The translations under genes were made by a program, and so were the position numbers. Shown piece after piece: positions 47,601 to 56,632 of a DNA stretch of 64,000 bases. This DNA is from Paenibacillaceae bacterium (GTDB taxonomy: Bacteria > Bacillota > Bacilli > Paenibacillales > NBRC-103111). Below the pieces are notes generated by a model. That model searched no databases and was not told the origin of the DNA. It saw nothing but the letters and a program-made list of their open reading frames with translations. Within the stretch, counting starts at the first letter, position 1, and each line of letters starts with the position of its first letter. The stretch covers positions 124,001 to 188,000 of the forward strand of contig JAQSYI010000013.1 of NCBI GenBank assembly GCA_029256185.1, in the 5' to 3' direction.

Positions 47601-48843
47601 AACTTACGGAGTAGTGTCGAGTCGGATTGCTATAGGGGACTTCCAGAATGGCAGCCCCAATCTTGTTCAAATTTTGGTCAAGCTGATAAACGGTATAGCT
47701 GTCGATGAGCGAATTGCCTGGAAGAGCATCCCATTGCAGCATCCCACTAATAATACCGTTTATGGGATTGGAATCGCTAAAGCTTAAGTTGCTTATTTGC
47801 AACTCGGGAACAGTATACTCTGGTGAACTATTACGCAATGCTTCCATGGAAGCATACTTTGCTAAGGTTGTTCCGTTTTCCGAGACCAGGATGATTTGCC
47901 CATTGGGCAAAACCAGCATTTTTTGCACGGGAAAAGGCAAGGTGAACTTCTTCGTATAGGTATCCTTGTCCCAAACATAGGTTCTGCCGATAACGTCTGT
48001 TCCGTGTACGGAAACAATAGAATCATCCCCATACTTGCTTTGCGGTGATATTGGTTGGAGTGTGTTTCGATCCAGACGCCAAGATTGACTATAGAAGCTG
48101 TCTCCATCCAATGCCGAGGCATAATGAGAGTTATGATTGGTTGAAGCGGCCAGAAGCGACCAGTCTTGAAGGTTATATTTCAGTATCTCTCCATAATTAT
48201 AATGGCTCTCCATATAAAACAAACTGCTTTCGACGGGATCAATAACCATTCGGCCTGCATTCCTGTTTTGGGTGTTATGCGTTGTGGTAAGGCCGCTTTC
48301 CAAATCAATAGCGTAAACAGCTCCAGGAGTATAAGGGCTTGTATAATATAATTGGTTGTTTCCATAAACGACTTGGCTAACGGAGGTTTGTGTGGTCCAG
48401 CTATATACAGAGCCGTTAACCGTGGTGCCTCCTTGGGTATCGAACCGTTTGATTGTCCAATTGTATTGGAATCCGAGGTACAGTTTGTCCCCGTCAATTA
48501 CCATAGAGCTCAGATAACTGCCAACAGGATTACGCTCCCCGACAGTCATACTGCTCGTCTCGATCCGGACTAATTGGTTGTCTCCAGTTACGGCAAACAA
48601 ATTAGCTCCGTCACTGCTGGAGACAATATCCTTTAACGGCAAATCAAAATGGAGTCTTTGTGCATCAGATTGCGCTGCTGCAGATAAATCAGCCGGGGTA
48701 AAACTGGCAGCTACCGGACCTGAATCGGCATAAGCCACATTCCCCGTTAATTCAGAAAGCGCAATAGAAGGTGAGATAAGGGCTGCAAATAATACAAAGG
48801 TAAATAAGCGCTTCCATATACTCCGACACGTGCTGCTCAACAT
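44644..48843 (-). CDS. SLH surface protein with beta-propeller and five repeated modules
   Basis: 1399 residues from ATG 48843 (GGAGG 9 nt upstream; ATG 48864 lies before that site). A signal peptide (about 1-40, ending VAYADSG) leads into a propeller-like region (about 60-325; VIDGDKLYLGF, DGDSFYSQSW). Then come five similar modules of about 100 residues (pattern FxDxD...IxGxxxW...YxVYFVD...VPxGAxxLxVF), a glycine linker, a domain resembling the pre-SLH part of the other SLH proteins, and three SLH motifs (FADIQGHWAQ, FADISGDSWY, FPDASSISDW). No catalytic motif is seen. It stands alone with its own promoter region and terminator. Confidence 0.88.
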   Translation of the reverse strand: MLSSTCRSIWKRLFTFVLFAALISPSIALSELTGNVAYADSGPVAASFTPADLSAAAQSDAQRLHFDLPLKDIVSSSDGANLFAVTGDNQLVRIETSSMTVGERNPVGSYLSSMVIDGDKLYLGFQYNWTIKRFDTQGGTTVNGSVYSWTTQTSVSQVVYGNNQLYYTSPYTPGAVYAIDLESGLTTTHNTQNRNAGRMVIDPVESSLFYMESHYNYGEILKYNLQDWSLLAASTNHNSHYASALDGDSFYSQSWRLDRNTLQPISPQSKYGDDSIVSVHGTDVIGRTYVWDKDTYTKKFTLPFPVQKMLVLPNGQIILVSENGTTLAKYASMEALRNSSPEYTVPELQISNLSFSDSNPINGIISGMLQWDALPGNSLIDSYTVYQLDQNLNKIGAAILEVPYSNPTRHYSVSLANISLAPAAKHLSVYTKNANGESTSAATVPLTDQGVSNPPAGGGGGYISYIFRDLDPARGQILPLVSWILSDETKYSGYRLSFADEAGTMLGYDDFEKHDIPEVVYQVSVSADQVPPTAVFMDLRPKDLNGNVGVSLYRMQIFDSTLGSGNRTAVNSSIPAPNIIAGSFEDYDYSPGSINGSMYWNEASSTTSAATAYHLYFVDANNVKLKPIAEIKRSHLIGPNLNLPAYEVTLPGKTPVPAGAQRIGIFGSNAQGEGTAGHYFGLWDEIESDAGHNFFEDQNGRAGQIDGIVRWLPATDEQNISYYQVEFLNAWYLRVGGVFTHVNKGLPQYEASIPGSQIPGEASMVLVTAVNTTNDSFTIGSYGIADNIADETATALPMNGSIPNGSIPDFIDYDGDLHEIGGYFGFVNTTITGNNRPLRYDVYFVNDALEKIKPVISLTENERGMHSTSIPWNTPVPEGATKLAVFPVTASKEGVPTAIAINDRGYSPSLTQQQIQIVNNKTGTSDTVTVTGLQRGDNVRVYRTADSGNPFLSQIMMSSSSSTTFNIDQLGTQAGKLYVTLQRGSGLPSSKLEVAYEAEPTTAPPAGGGGFGGGGGGGGGAAAVEAKPAKNADGKMAYEIKPDRGGLLSSLNSGDKELQIDATVEEKLDLLTVELDSDIVLRASSLNRPLVIKSSDITLKFAPNALDIKDSKGTVRLNIAFATQNIPDFSVVSPIMDIVLSQGDAAITSFNNPVQATFAYDQESVKNWKNLGVYVLDEQTGHWERIGGTVNGDGTITAKLPHLSRYAVLEKAEQGISFADIQGHWAQKEIEQLAKARIVDGMDENSFMPEANLTRAQFVTLIAKAFKLESHGTAGTFADISGDSWYKDAVYAAYEAGIVEGVSEQAFAPDDNITREQLAVMVVKAYLHATGKKLADIAEPQETVFPDASSISDWAKPYVGAATELGLLQGDDQGFAPAVDSSRAQAAVVISRLLAKAAK

Positions 48844-49087
48844 GGACAATAACCTCCAGATCATAGGGATGCTTTCTCTTATTTCTATGTATGCTAATTT
48901 CGTTATTTTTTTCTTCTTTTACCCTCCTTCTCATAATCTTTCAATTGCAACAAATCATCACATATATTATGGTTAATACAACAATTGTACCATATAATTC
49001 CGGGAAAACATGCAGTTTATTGTCGGTTTAGCTAATTTCTATGTCATTTTGCAGCGGCAGTACATTATCCTCAAAAGAATCAAGAGT
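48844..49087 (-). other. Upstream region of the propeller/SLH gene
   Basis: No gene. The stretch is AT-rich. TACAA-CAA-TTGTA (48977-48989) is a perfect 5-bp inverted repeat, flanked by TGGT and ACCA that extend the symmetry. On the minus strand CATAAT and TATATG just downstream are possible -10 elements, without a good -35. This suggests a regulated promoter; the regulator is unknown. Confidence 0.4.
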
Positions 49088-49127
49088 AGAAAAAGAACAG
49101 GAACTTGCCCTCGGGCACGTCCTGTTC
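49088..49127 (-). terminator. Terminator of the minus-strand sugar operon
   Basis: GAACAGGA and TCCTGTTC form the base and GCCC/GGGC the top of a long hairpin (49095-49127, small mismatches) followed on the minus strand by TTTTTCT. It lies 30 nt after the GH88 stop and marks the end of the six-gene operon. Confidence 0.8.
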
Positions 49128-49156
49128 CATATGTTCTGCCATTGTACGCCATCCTT

Positions 49157-50296
49157 CTACCAGAACCGCAAAAACGGCCTGCCTGCCAGCCGGAGAACGG
49201 CTTCGGCAAAGAAATAATCGCCGTAAATCAGCGGCACATCCACCTGCTTCCCGGCAGGATAATTGCCGGTGGCATGGAGCAGAAGTCCTTGCTCCCCATC
49301 GTCGCGCTGTGTGCCGCAGATTTCGTACAACGCCTGAAGGATATCCGCAGCAGCCTGCTGGTACGCCAACCCTTCCGCCCCGGGTACATGTACGGCCAGC
49401 TCAATCAAGCCTCCGGCCGCGATAGCGGCAGCTGAGGAATCCCATGGCTGGCCTGCCGGGTCCGGGAGCCGGAAGTCCCAGCCGGGAATCCGGCTTGCCG
49501 GCAGCTGCGCCAGGAAGAAATCCGCCACACGCCGGGCTCCCTCCAGATAATCCGGCCTGCCGGTGTACGAGTAACCCAGGGCCAATCCGTATATGGCCCA
49601 TGCCGCTCCTCTGGACCAGGCGGAATCCGCCCCGTAGCCCTGGCCTCCACGAACCTCCAGAAACTGACCGCTCCACGGATCAAAGCGGGCCACATGGGCG
49701 GTAGAGCCGTCAGGCCGCACCAATCTCTCCAGCGCGCTGTCCGTGTGGGCTTCCGCAATATGCCGGAACCGCGGGTCGTCGGTAGCAGCACTTGCCCAAT
49801 AGAGCAAGGGAAGATTCATCAGGCAATCCATGATAGTAATGCCTATATTGCCGCCGGGAATGTCCGTCCGGTCATTCTGGGCGCGGATGATGCCGGCCTT
49901 CAGATTGAACCGTCCGGCCAGATGGCTGGCAGCCGCAAGCGCTCTCCGCCTGGATTCGCTGTTTCCCGTCAGTTTATATGAAGCAAGGGAGGTCAACGTC
50001 CAGATGAAGCCCATATCATGATCCAGTTCAACAAACTGCTGCAACACCTCATCTTGCTGCAATTCGCAAGCTTCCGCCGTTTCCCGGCATAGGGGATCGC
50101 CGGTCTGCTGATGGATCAGCCACAGCAGACCGGGCCAGAAGCCTGCCGTCCAAGCGCTGGGACTGCTCGCTTGATAAGCGCCCCCGGCGGATAGGAAGGG
50201 AAACTTGCTGCCGATGGAACATACGTTCTTCAAGGTTTTCCGTTCGATGAATTCTACGATGGGTCCAAGCCGGTCCTCTGGCGGCATTGTATGCAT
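49157..50296 (-). CDS. GH88-family unsaturated glucuronyl hydrolase, second copy
   Basis: 379 residues from ATG 50296 (GGGAG 7 nt upstream; upstream in-frame starts at 50314 and 50338 lack a site). No signal peptide. It has the GH88 pattern: ELDHDMGF with D94 and IMDCLMNLPLL with D157 as likely catalytic pair, SAWSRGAAWAIYG and PGWDFRLPD. It is only moderately similar to the GH88 protein at 30790, so probably has a different linkage or substituent preference. Last gene of the operon that begins at 58479. Confidence 0.92.
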   Translation of the reverse strand: MHTMPPEDRLGPIVEFIERKTLKNVCSIGSKFPFLSAGGAYQASSPSAWTAGFWPGLLWLIHQQTGDPLCRETAEACELQQDEVLQQFVELDHDMGFIWTLTSLASYKLTGNSESRRRALAAASHLAGRFNLKAGIIRAQNDRTDIPGGNIGITIMDCLMNLPLLYWASAATDDPRFRHIAEAHTDSALERLVRPDGSTAHVARFDPWSGQFLEVRGGQGYGADSAWSRGAAWAIYGLALGYSYTGRPDYLEGARRVADFFLAQLPASRIPGWDFRLPDPAGQPWDSSAAAIAAGGLIELAVHVPGAEGLAYQQAAADILQALYEICGTQRDDGEQGLLLHATGNYPAGKQVDVPLIYGDYFFAEAVLRLAGRPFLRFW

Positions 50297-50345
50297 AAAC
50301 ACTCTCCCGAACATTCGTTCTTTATGCTTTCTTGGCAAGACATCT

Positions 50346-53036
50346 CTAGAATCCGATCTCCAGAACGGGCTTGTTCGAGGCGCTTTGCCTGCTGCTGAAG
50401 CTGATGCTCTTGTCGGAATAGGTGCTGTCCTTAATCAGGAACGACACCTTCCGGTCTCCGGCAGCCTGGGCCGCTACAAAACCGCTCACATCCCAGACCA
50501 AGTATGACCCGGCAACGGTAAAGGGAACCGTATCCAGCAGCTCATAGGCAGCAGGCTTGGTGGCATAGGTTACTCCACCTTCTGTCCATTGGTCGTCGTA
50601 TACCGCATACACCGAAACGGGGACAGGCGTGGGTAGGGAATCGCTGCTTCTGACATACAGCTTCAGCTTGGCTCCGGCAACCGGGAGAGCGGCCAGGGAA
50701 GCAAGATCAAACTGAATGACCGCCTCCCGGTAATAATTGGCGCTGCCGGATGCCTTCAAGTCCAGTGTGGCAGCAGTGCCGTAATTGACGCCTGCATTGC
50801 TCCCGCCTCTTAACGTGGCATCCGCTTCCGGCAGGAGGGACAATTTGTGGCTGACGGCCACTTCGACGGAGGAACCGCTCTCGCCCATGGCATTGGCGGC
50901 TGTTACCACATAATAGCCCGTCTCGTCCTCCGGCAAGCCCGGATCACTGAATTGGTTCACCGTTGCAGTTCCCGCCAAAGTATAGGGTCCGCCGCTTGTC
51001 CCGCTGCGCTTGATATTGTAGCTTGCAGCATCGTAGACCGCATCCCACACCAGGTGAACAACGCCTCCCGCTGCCCCGGCACTCAGGCTGGCAGGCGCAC
51101 GGGGAGCCATGGGCCTCAGTTCTCCGGTTGCTGTAATATAGATATCATCAAACAATCCGGCGACACCGTTGCTGGCAAGCCCCGCATAACCGGACGCAAG
51201 GGCTGCATCCAGCGCTTGGAGCTGCAGGTCCCCGTTCACGAACAGCTTGATCGATGAACCGGCGAAGGAGCCTTTAACCTGATACACCTTGCCGGTTTCC
51301 CACTGGAACGGCTTCTCCGCAAGCACGCTGCTTATCCCGTCAGCGATGCGCTCAATCCGGAGAGCGGCGGCATCCCAAGCATAAGTAAGCAGGTAATAGT
51401 TGGACGCATCGGTATAACGCCCGATAATTCCGATCTTCTTCCCGGAGCCCGGCGCTGCCGGAGCGCTGATCTTGACAGGCGCATAGAAGTCCATATCGGC
51501 TCCGGAATAGGGAGTCAGCAATATGCCGTTCCCGGCGGCGGCATCAGCGGCAAGCACCTTCTCCAATTGAACCGTACTCCCTGACCAGGTGGCATCGTCT
51601 GCGGTTCCCCAACTGCCTTCAACGGTTAACCAATCGGACGGAAGTCCGTTTTCAAAATGCTGGCCATACAAGAATTCCTTCATAAAGCCGAGAGATTGTC
51701 CAAGTGCCTCCGTATAGGGGAAATACCAGGCCGTTCCCGTTGCAAGATTGTCATACTCCTCTTTTCCCCGCCGGAGAGACCAGTAGCCGTTATTGGCTTT
51801 CCCCTGAATATCGCTTGAGCCTACCAGCATTCTGTTGCCAATATCCTGCTTTAGCGCGGTTTCGCCGGAAGCATTCCAATACCCGTAATTCTGCAGCAGA
51901 TAGGTGCTGATATAGGCGTTGGGCAGGGAGATGGCGCTGTAGCTCAGCGAATCCCTTGTCCCTTCCCCGTCCCTGGCATTGAATTCAAACGCCCGTCCGG
52001 TACGGCCGATATAATCCCCTTCCGTAGCGGTTTCGGTAAAGGTGGTCTTGATCAGCTCGTTAAGGAGAAGCACCGGATCACTGACGATCTGCCCCAGAGT
52101 AAGCCCCCTCCAGAACGGCCGGCCTTGCCCGTCATTCCAGGTGATGCCATTGACGGTGCTGTTTACAAGCGCCGCTTTCTTGGCGGCATCCCCCGCATCG
52201 TATTGAACAGCTAATATTTGCGCCTGGAAGGTCTGGGCGAATGTATCGTAGACATCGGTTAAGCCCAGAGAGGACAACTCTGTCAAGAAGTCCGCATGGT
52301 CATAACCGTCCAGAAGCGCAGGCACCTGATTCAAGTCCAGGATCATGGAGGAAGAAATGAACAGGCCCATAATGGCCTCCGAATAATTGGGGGATGAATA
52401 AGTGTTGGTATCTCCGTCCATCGATACCCTCTGGCCGGAGTTCTTGGGTGTGCCGTCTCCCATATAGTTGGCGTAGACAAAAGAACTGGCGACTACTCCG
52501 GCCTTGGCAAAAGCCGAGATCCGCTCCCTGTCAACCGCAGAGAAGGCGGCGCGGATATCCGGCTGGTTCCAGCCCAGGGCAAGTGCCGCAATGAAGCTGT
52601 TATGCTGTCTGGCATCAAGGCCCGCATCCATATCAGGCATGTGGTAGGGATCGCTCATTACCTTGGATACAGCAGCCATATAGGTATCCACAACGGCAGG
52701 CGTCCGGTTTCCCTCCGCCAGGGCTCTTCCCAAGGTTGCCAATGCCATGGCTCTTGCCAGCTCCGGGTGCCGGCCCGCATTGGTGTTCCTGAACATGGAG
52801 TCTCCCGCAGGAAAGTGGATGAAGCTGCCGCTTCCATCCAGCTCCAGCAAGTATATGGCATCAGACAATGCCGTGTCCCCGGTTGCCAATACAGCCGGGA
52901 CGCTCATACCTTCGAGGTCGGCCATAGCGGACCGGGTACCGAATGGCAATGAAAATACATAAATTGCGAACAGCATAATAGCCAAGCTTCTTTTTGTTCT
53001 TTTGCCCATGCAGACAGCTTCCATTATTCTCATCAT
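50346..53036 (-). CDS. Secreted multidomain carbohydrate-active protein, N-terminal domain unassigned
   Basis: About 896 residues from ATG 53036 (AGGGG 7 nt upstream; ATG 53009 would start MGKRTKRSL). A signal peptide ends near AMADLEG. The N-terminal about 430 residues are mainly helical and match no family I can name; position next to a heparinase-like gene and GH88 makes a polysaccharide lyase likely. Then come a concanavalin-like module (about 470-650; GKKIGIIGRYTDASNYYLL), an Fn3 module (about 655-735) and a DNRLRE/CBM96-type module (about 740-896; EADATLRGGSNAGVNYG). It would act outside the cell to open the polymer before uptake by the ABC system encoded upstream. Confidence 0.8.
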   Translation of the reverse strand: MMRIMEAVCMGKRTKRSLAIMLFAIYVFSLPFGTRSAMADLEGMSVPAVLATGDTALSDAIYLLELDGSGSFIHFPAGDSMFRNTNAGRHPELARAMALATLGRALAEGNRTPAVVDTYMAAVSKVMSDPYHMPDMDAGLDARQHNSFIAALALGWNQPDIRAAFSAVDRERISAFAKAGVVASSFVYANYMGDGTPKNSGQRVSMDGDTNTYSSPNYSEAIMGLFISSSMILDLNQVPALLDGYDHADFLTELSSLGLTDVYDTFAQTFQAQILAVQYDAGDAAKKAALVNSTVNGITWNDGQGRPFWRGLTLGQIVSDPVLLLNELIKTTFTETATEGDYIGRTGRAFEFNARDGEGTRDSLSYSAISLPNAYISTYLLQNYGYWNASGETALKQDIGNRMLVGSSDIQGKANNGYWSLRRGKEEYDNLATGTAWYFPYTEALGQSLGFMKEFLYGQHFENGLPSDWLTVEGSWGTADDATWSGSTVQLEKVLAADAAAGNGILLTPYSGADMDFYAPVKISAPAAPGSGKKIGIIGRYTDASNYYLLTYAWDAAALRIERIADGISSVLAEKPFQWETGKVYQVKGSFAGSSIKLFVNGDLQLQALDAALASGYAGLASNGVAGLFDDIYITATGELRPMAPRAPASLSAGAAGGVVHLVWDAVYDAASYNIKRSGTSGGPYTLAGTATVNQFSDPGLPEDETGYYVVTAANAMGESGSSVEVAVSHKLSLLPEADATLRGGSNAGVNYGTAATLDLKASGSANYYREAVIQFDLASLAALPVAGAKLKLYVRSSDSLPTPVPVSVYAVYDDQWTEGGVTYATKPAAYELLDTVPFTVAGSYLVWDVSGFVAAQAAGDRKVSFLIKDSTYSDKSISFSSRQSASNKPVLEIGF

Positions 53037-53106
53037 TAGCAATCCCCTCGCCTTTGAAAATAATTGTACTGACGCGCTACAGTGTACGGCCTTCCCGGAT
53101 GCCGGC

Positions 53107-55002
53107 TTATGGAAGCAGGAACCGGCACCGGTAAACCGATTTCACGGCGCTACGCCGGATAATCAACATGCCCAAATCCCAACCGGAAGGTCCAAAGCCG
53201 CGGCCGGTGAACACCTGTGTTCCTTTCTCCGCCTCCACCTGAAGGGTAAGAACTCCCGCCGGGGTCTGCCAGCTGATGCTCCAACTCTCATCCAGCCGGA
53301 CCGTATGCAGTTCCTTGATCTGGTCATAGCCGTTTCCCTGTTCAAAAGGAACCGCAGGGTCCAGCTCTTGAGCATTGCCTTCGCAGACTACCCCGATAAG
53401 CCTGCCCTGGCAATGGAATACCCAATCCAACACCGCTTCCTCCGGACATTCCACAGTGAAGTGGTCTGTCAACCCCCAGTCTGCCAGTTCCAGTGAACGC
53501 ATAAGCAGCACGCCGGGGTAGGCTTCCTTCGTACAGGCCCTTATACTGTCCCCGCCCCAATGCAGCAATTCCGCCCCGCAGGCATTCTGCCGCATGCCGT
53601 TAACAATCACCGTATTATGGCTGGCGGGAGCCTTATGCCACAGCTGTGTCATGGCGATCCCATAGCCGGAGGTGCCCAGATCGGGGCTGACGGGCACCCC
53701 TCCGGCAAACAGGTCGAGGCTCAGCTTGTCGAAATGCTCATGGCCTCCGCAGGATCTGGTAAATTTGAGTCCTGCCCGCATCCTGCGGTTCTCCAGAATG
53801 CCGATTCCCGTGGAGGGGAAAACCCGGCTGGGATAGTCTATGTCCCGGTGCTCCGGCAATTCGGCCGGTCCGAACAGAAGAGCTGCCGTGGAATGCCTGG
53901 CATATCCGCTGTCCGGAGTAGGCATAAGGTAGCCCAGCGCTGTCATGTGGCCGTAGCTCCCCGTATGGCATCCGTTATATATACGGGGCAGCGCAGCGGC
54001 CATCTCCGGGTAGATATTCCCGGCCTGCTCATAAATCCCTGCATATTGATACAGCGTTCTCCCGTACCAGCTGTCGTTGTAAGCCGGAAGCTCCCCGTTG
54101 TCATACACAAGCTCAAGAGGGACCTGAAGCATCTTGGCCAGCAGCGAATTCCCGAACAGGTCACGGCCGTTGGCTCTGGCAATCCAGGCAGCGCCCATGA
54201 GAGCGGTCAGGGTGTAGAAGTGGTAGGTAGGCGAGATTTCATACCAGAAGCCCTCCTCGGTAATACCCTTCTCCATCTGCTGCAGCAGTCCGAAGGGACC
54301 GTCCAAGGCAAGCTCCAGCCATTGCCGGTCCTGCAGAACATGGGCTGCGGCCGCAACAGCTCCGTTCATCCAGACGTGAATATTGTGAATCACGGATATT
54401 TGGGCCAGCAGCAGCTCCCCGGCCGGCCGGAAGAATCCCTCCTTAATGCGCAGCAGCTCTTCCTCCGTAAACAGATGCAGGTCCCCCGCCATTCGAAGGA
54501 TAAACTCCATATCCATGACAAAGAGGGATTCCGCCAAGCATTGGGGAAATATTCTGCCCCGTCCGGCATGCTCGCCGTACACCTCATAACTCAGGTAATG
54601 GTCCGCATAGTAGAGGAACGTCCGGCGGACATAATCCGGGTACCGGTGATCCTCCGGATACAAATGGGCCAGTATGGCCGCCCGCTCCAGATTGACGGCA
54701 ATGGAACCGTGAACGGGATTTTTCCACGCCTCATCGAAGCTTTTCCCCTTGTAGACCGTTCCGCATTGGGGACACATATGCTCATGGGGCCTGGCCAGAT
54801 CCGCCGTCAGCTTAACCGCACAGTCCTTGCAAAAGTACGAATGGGAAAATCCGGCCCTCCCGGCAGGAGGGTCCTGCCTCCATGCCGCTTGAAACCCGTC
54901 AAATCCTTGCCTGAGCGAATCCTTTACCGCCTTGGCCCAAGGCTGATGCCGAACCTTGGACCGGACTTCCTCCCAATTTATGATGCTTCCTTCAAAAGAC
55001 AT
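53107..55002 (-). CDS. Heparinase II/III-family protein with N-terminal zinc-ribbon-like insert
   Basis: 631 residues from ATG 55002 (GGAGG 7 nt upstream). No signal peptide, so probably cytoplasmic. C58-x2-C61 and C77-x2-C80 (FCKDCAV, HMCPQCGTVYKG) form a likely zinc ribbon near the N-terminus. The toroid part contains IHNIHVWMNGA and EISPTYHFYTL; the beta-sandwich part has CGGHEHFDKLSLDLF and SPDLGTSGYG. Enzymes of this class cleave uronic-acid chains by beta-elimination. It lies 20 nt after the binding-protein gene in the operon and only distantly resembles the heparinase-like protein at 42712. Confidence 0.88.
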   Translation of the reverse strand: MSFEGSIINWEEVRSKVRHQPWAKAVKDSLRQGFDGFQAAWRQDPPAGRAGFSHSYFCKDCAVKLTADLARPHEHMCPQCGTVYKGKSFDEAWKNPVHGSIAVNLERAAILAHLYPEDHRYPDYVRRTFLYYADHYLSYEVYGEHAGRGRIFPQCLAESLFVMDMEFILRMAGDLHLFTEEELLRIKEGFFRPAGELLLAQISVIHNIHVWMNGAVAAAAHVLQDRQWLELALDGPFGLLQQMEKGITEEGFWYEISPTYHFYTLTALMGAAWIARANGRDLFGNSLLAKMLQVPLELVYDNGELPAYNDSWYGRTLYQYAGIYEQAGNIYPEMAAALPRIYNGCHTGSYGHMTALGYLMPTPDSGYARHSTAALLFGPAELPEHRDIDYPSRVFPSTGIGILENRRMRAGLKFTRSCGGHEHFDKLSLDLFAGGVPVSPDLGTSGYGIAMTQLWHKAPASHNTVIVNGMRQNACGAELLHWGGDSIRACTKEAYPGVLLMRSLELADWGLTDHFTVECPEEAVLDWVFHCQGRLIGVVCEGNAQELDPAVPFEQGNGYDQIKELHTVRLDESWSISWQTPAGVLTLQVEAEKGTQVFTGRGFGPSGWDLGMLIIRRSAVKSVYRCRFLLP

Positions 55003-55022
55003 GCCGCATCCTCCGCAAGAAT

Positions 55023-56609
55023 TTATTTTTTCATTTGCTGATACCACTCCTGGGCCCGTTTGGTTACTTCTGTTCCTCCGCTTTTATTCCACTTATCCAC
55101 GAACTCGTCAAATTTGCTGAGCGGCCATTCCCCAATAATGATTTTGGTCATGTATTCCTGGTACATGCTCTGGTTTTTCAGATCCGAGTATCCGTCGAAG
55201 ATGGAAGCGGGCATGCCGTCTCCGGCGATATTCTTGCCGAAGGGCTGGTTCGTCTCCACAATCTTGTCCCTTTGCTCGTAGATGAATTTCTTGTCGGCAG
55301 CGGCGCCTGTGATTTGCAATTGGCTCTGTCTGTTGATTTCATCCATGCCGGTAATATAGCTGGCCAGCATCCGGGTCTCTTTCTTGTCGGGATCGCCTGT
55401 CAGTACGGAGGGAACGCCGTCCTTGATCTCGTAATGCATGCCCTCAACACCCAGCAATACCTTGTCCAGATTGTCCAGATTGGCCGACCAGTCCAGCAGC
55501 TTCAAGGCGTTGATGGTGGTCTTCTCGTTCTTGTTGGCAATCACCCACTGGGGACGGTTGATCTGGGTATTGGTAATGAAGCCCTTAAAGCCGTCAACCT
55601 GCGGAACACCCAAAGCAACCAAATGAACATCCTTGTTCACCTTGGCAATATTCTCGATCCGTTGGCTTGCCCCCGTATTCAGGTGGAACCAGCTGCCGAT
55701 CTTGTCATTATATACTTTGGATTGGAATACATCCGCTTTATTCAGGAAGGTTTCGTTGTCCAGCAGCTTTTCCTTATACAGATATTGGATAAACTCCAGG
55801 GCCGACTTCATATTGGGTGTAATCGCCGAATAAGTCAGCTTGCCGTCGTAGATATCCCACATGGGCATGCCTTCCAGCATGGCCACTCCGTACATAGCGA
55901 ACAGATGGTCCATCCAGCGGCCTTGCTCTCTTCCGGAAACCGGCAATTCATCGTTGGGGTCTCCATTGCCGTTGGCATCCTTATCCCGGAAGGCCTTCAG
56001 CACCTCTACATATTCATCCTTGGTTTTGGGTACACCCATGCCCACCCGGTCCAGCCAATCCTTGCGGATAAAAGCGCCGTAATGCGTGTAGGTTTGAACC
56101 GCCGGAACATAGTAAATCCGGCCCTTTCCGGAGGAATCCGCCGTGCGCACCACATTCCATACCTCTTCGGGTATCCGCTTCCACACGTTCGGTGCATATT
56201 GCGGCAGCAGGTCCGTCAAATCGGCAAGGGCGTCCTGCTTAATGAGAGAGGCTTCATTTCCCTGCCACGGCATGAACAGATCGGGCAGTTCACCGCTGGC
56301 AATGCGGGTGTTGAGCTTCTGTACATAAGCGCTTCCGCCGTTCCAGGTCACATAGGGCATATACAGGCCTACTCCCGTATCCTTAATCAGCATCTTGGAA
56401 TAGGGTCCATCCTTCTCCGCCGCCAGCGGAGTATCCAGATTCCGCCACAGCTCGATATAGGGAGTCTCCGCAGGCTTGCTTTCCGGGGCATTGCTGCTTC
56501 CCCCGCTGTCGGCGGACGGCTCGTTGCCCCCGCACCCGGACAGCAGCGTCACGGCAACCCCCGCGCTCAGCAGCAGATAAGGCGTCCTACTTCTCCATTT
56601 TACATTCAT
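55023..56609 (-). CDS. ABC transporter solute-binding lipoprotein, second system
   Basis: 528 residues. The lipobox LLSGC gives C26 as the lipid anchor, and the mature part begins with a serine/glycine linker. It is the large LplA-type binding protein (DKDANGNGDPNDELPVSG has the calcium-loop look; INALKLLDWSANLDN). GGGG lies about 9 nt before ATG 56609. It follows the two permease genes by 23 nt, the reverse of the order in the operon at 34554-38127, so the two loci are not a simple duplication. Confidence 0.92.
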   Translation of the reverse strand: MNVKWRSRTPYLLLSAGVAVTLLSGCGGNEPSADSGGSSNAPESKPAETPYIELWRNLDTPLAAEKDGPYSKMLIKDTGVGLYMPYVTWNGGSAYVQKLNTRIASGELPDLFMPWQGNEASLIKQDALADLTDLLPQYAPNVWKRIPEEVWNVVRTADSSGKGRIYYVPAVQTYTHYGAFIRKDWLDRVGMGVPKTKDEYVEVLKAFRDKDANGNGDPNDELPVSGREQGRWMDHLFAMYGVAMLEGMPMWDIYDGKLTYSAITPNMKSALEFIQYLYKEKLLDNETFLNKADVFQSKVYNDKIGSWFHLNTGASQRIENIAKVNKDVHLVALGVPQVDGFKGFITNTQINRPQWVIANKNEKTTINALKLLDWSANLDNLDKVLLGVEGMHYEIKDGVPSVLTGDPDKKETRMLASYITGMDEINRQSQLQITGAAADKKFIYEQRDKIVETNQPFGKNIAGDGMPASIFDGYSDLKNQSMYQEYMTKIIIGEWPLSKFDEFVDKWNKSGGTEVTKRAQEWYQQMKK

Positions 56610-56632
56610 TGATCTTTTCCCCTCTCATATGT

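Noticed and set aside
53560-56612. Two long plus-strand open frames (about 490 and 525 codons) opposite the heparinase-like and binding-protein genes
   Set aside because: They lack ribosome sites and recognisable domains, have composition typical of antisense frames, and lie wholly over well-supported genes on the other strand.
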